Source of the DNA: Cyanobium sp. NIES-981
GTDB lineage: Bacteria > Cyanobacteriota > Cyanobacteriia > PCC-6307 > Cyanobiaceae
DNA length: 15,609 nt
Assembly (NCBI GenBank): GCA_945907085.1
Contig: CAMDSS010000017.1
Span: forward strand, 1 to 15,609
Reading direction: 5' to 3'
Shown here piece after piece: positions 14,676 through 15,609 of the stretch (its first letter is position 1; every line of letters starts with the position of its first letter). The position numbers and the translations under genes were made by a program. The notes beneath the pieces were generated by a model, which was not told the origin of the DNA, searched no databases, and saw only the letters and a program-made list of their open reading frames with translations.

Positions 14676-15609
14676 GCTGAAAGGCATTGCCCCAGGCTTG
14701 CCCATCCCTGGAGTTGGTTGCGGCTTGGTCCACTAGGAACAGTTCGCCCCCAAGGGCACGGGCTAGATCGCGCGCTAGGGCGAGTCCCATGCCGGTGCCG
14801 CTGAGTCTGGTGCTGCTCGAGCCCCGCACGCCTTTTTCGAAAATTGTGTCCCGTTCGTGGGCGTCAATCGGTGTTCCCCCATCCCAGAGCGTCAGTTGCC
14901 ACCCGCCCTGTTCAGTGGGCTGGCAGTCAAGCCCGATGGCGGCACCCGTGGGGCTGTAGCGAAAGGCATTCTCGAGCAGATTGGCGAGGATTTCGGCCAC
15001 GGCTCCGCTATCGCCGCGCCACTGGGGCAGGGAGATCGGTGGATGCCAGGGCCGGTCCTGGAGAGCTGCGGTGGCGGCCGCCCGTTGCAGTAGGGGTTCC
15101 AGCAGGGCCGCCAGGGGTTGGCCTGCCGGGCCGCTCAACACCGGGGGCAGGAGCAGGGGTTGGGCTCCCCCGTCTTGGCTCGGCAGGCTGTCTTGGCTGC
15201 CGAGTTGGCCGATGGCGTCGACGTAGCGATTCAGTTGGCGCTCTTCTGCGAGCAAGCCCTCCACCAGTGGGCGGTTTTGGTTGTCCTGTTCCAGTCGGCG
15301 CAGCAGCAATTGGCCGAAGGTCCGCAAAGCGGCCAGGGGGTTGCGTAGCTGGTGGACCAAAACATCGAGCTGTTCGTCCTGGAGGCGCAGGTTCTGGGCG
15401 AGGCGCTGTTGCTCCAGGTCGAGGCAGAGCGCCTCGGTGAGGCAGAGGGCCACGGCCTGGAGTCTTTGGCTGAGGGCCTCTGGCCAGGGCACGGTGTCAC
15501 TCTCCACCTGGATGGCTCCGAGTAACACCTCCTGGTGGCGCAGTGGCAGCCACCGCCGTTGCGCGGCGGGCTGGCGTAGGGGGCTGCTGACTTCCACGGT
15601 GGGCAGGGC
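14644..15609 (-). CDS. Sensor histidine kinase, C-terminal part (cut by right edge)
   Basis: 321 visible residues, open to the window edge, so the N-terminus is missing; the GTG at 15597 is probably an internal Val. The first ~60 residues (RWLPLRHQEVLLGAIQVE) look like the end of a GAF-type sensor. A coiled linker leads to the H box VHQLRNPLAALRTF, with His at visible residue 86 as the phosphoacceptor. The HATPase domain has the N box AEILANLLENAFRYSP, the F box IFEKGVRG and the G2 box GTGMGLALA. The G1 box reads DGGTP in place of the usual DxGxG. No transmembrane segment is visible. No response regulator is adjacent in the window. The stop lies inside the end of the convergent cobS. Signal and partner are unknown. 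Confidence 0.88.
   Translation of the reverse strand, partial: ALPTVEVSSPLRQPAAQRRWLPLRHQEVLLGAIQVESDTVPWPEALSQRLQAVALCLTEALCLDLEQQRLAQNLRLQDEQLDVLVHQLRNPLAALRTFGQLLLRRLEQDNQNRPLVEGLLAEERQLNRYVDAIGQLGSQDSLPSQDGGAQPLLLPPVLSGPAGQPLAALLEPLLQRAAATAALQDRPWHPPISLPQWRGDSGAVAEILANLLENAFRYSPTGAAIGLDCQPTEQGGWQLTLWDGGTPIDAHERDTIFEKGVRGSSSTRLSGTGMGLALARDLARALGGELFLVDQAATNSRDGQAWGNAFQLTLPPATAGP

Noticed and set aside
1..15609. CRISPR array, insertion sequence, prophage or defence system
   Set aside because: No regularly spaced repeats, transposase or integrase motifs, or phage genes were seen; almost all of the window is covered by recognisable core genes. The Cas4-like cysteines in the nuclease at 2340 belong to the TM0106 family, not to a cas operon.

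Overview
The window looks like chromosomal core DNA from a cyanobacterium, most likely the marine/brackish Synechococcus-Cyanobium clade. The clearest pointer is psbK, a short photosystem II subunit gene directly downstream of tgt. A CobS-type cobamide synthase, a conserved small exported picocyanobacterial-type protein and tight gene packing fit this. Base composition is roughly two-thirds G+C by eye, except for the first ~160 bases, which are about 44% G+C by direct count. Species cannot be named from the sequence alone.

Layout, left to right. (1) 1-149: low-GC 5' end of an unrecognised minus-strand gene running off the window. (2) 157-2257, minus: a phosphohexomutase followed by the nucleotide-pool sanitizer rdgB, probably one operon. 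(3) 2340-3839, plus: a TM0106-type RecB/RNase H-like nuclease, divergent from the mutase and tail-overlapping (46 bp) the next gene. (4) 3794-5337, minus: pyrE followed by a YgfZ-type folate-binding protein, joined by a 4-base ATGA overlap. (5) 5388-8383, plus: small exported protein, elongator tRNA-Met(CAT), CBS-domain membrane protein, Gfo/Idh/MocA oxidoreductase. (6) 8402-11632, minus: a 1076-residue homologue of the eukaryotic phosphorylase kinase alpha/beta regulatory subunits (GH15 fold). (7) 11700-12425, plus: WecG/TagA/CpsF glycosyltransferase, divergent from (6) across a 67-bp gap holding an 18-bp perfect dyad. (8) 12477-13825, minus: tgt then psbK. (9) 13812-14675, plus: cobS. (10) 14644-15609, minus: histidine kinase, cut by the right edge.

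The genes are mostly unrelated housekeeping functions packed with short or negative spacing: nucleotide metabolism (rdgB, pyrE), Fe-S/folate (ygfZ), sugar-phosphate and glycan chemistry (mutase, Gfo/Idh/MocA, PhK-like, WecG), tRNA modification (tgt), photosystem II (psbK), cobamide synthesis (cobS) and signalling. No CRISPR array, insertion sequence, prophage or obvious defence island is visible. The most unusual items are the full-length PhK alpha/beta-like protein with its candidate divergent operator, the tRNA placed 13 nt before a coding start, and the overlapping divergent starts of tgt and cobS. Four genes (RecB-like nuclease, pyrE, CBS protein, tgt) have no usable ATG at the position the family implies and appear to start at GTG or TTG.
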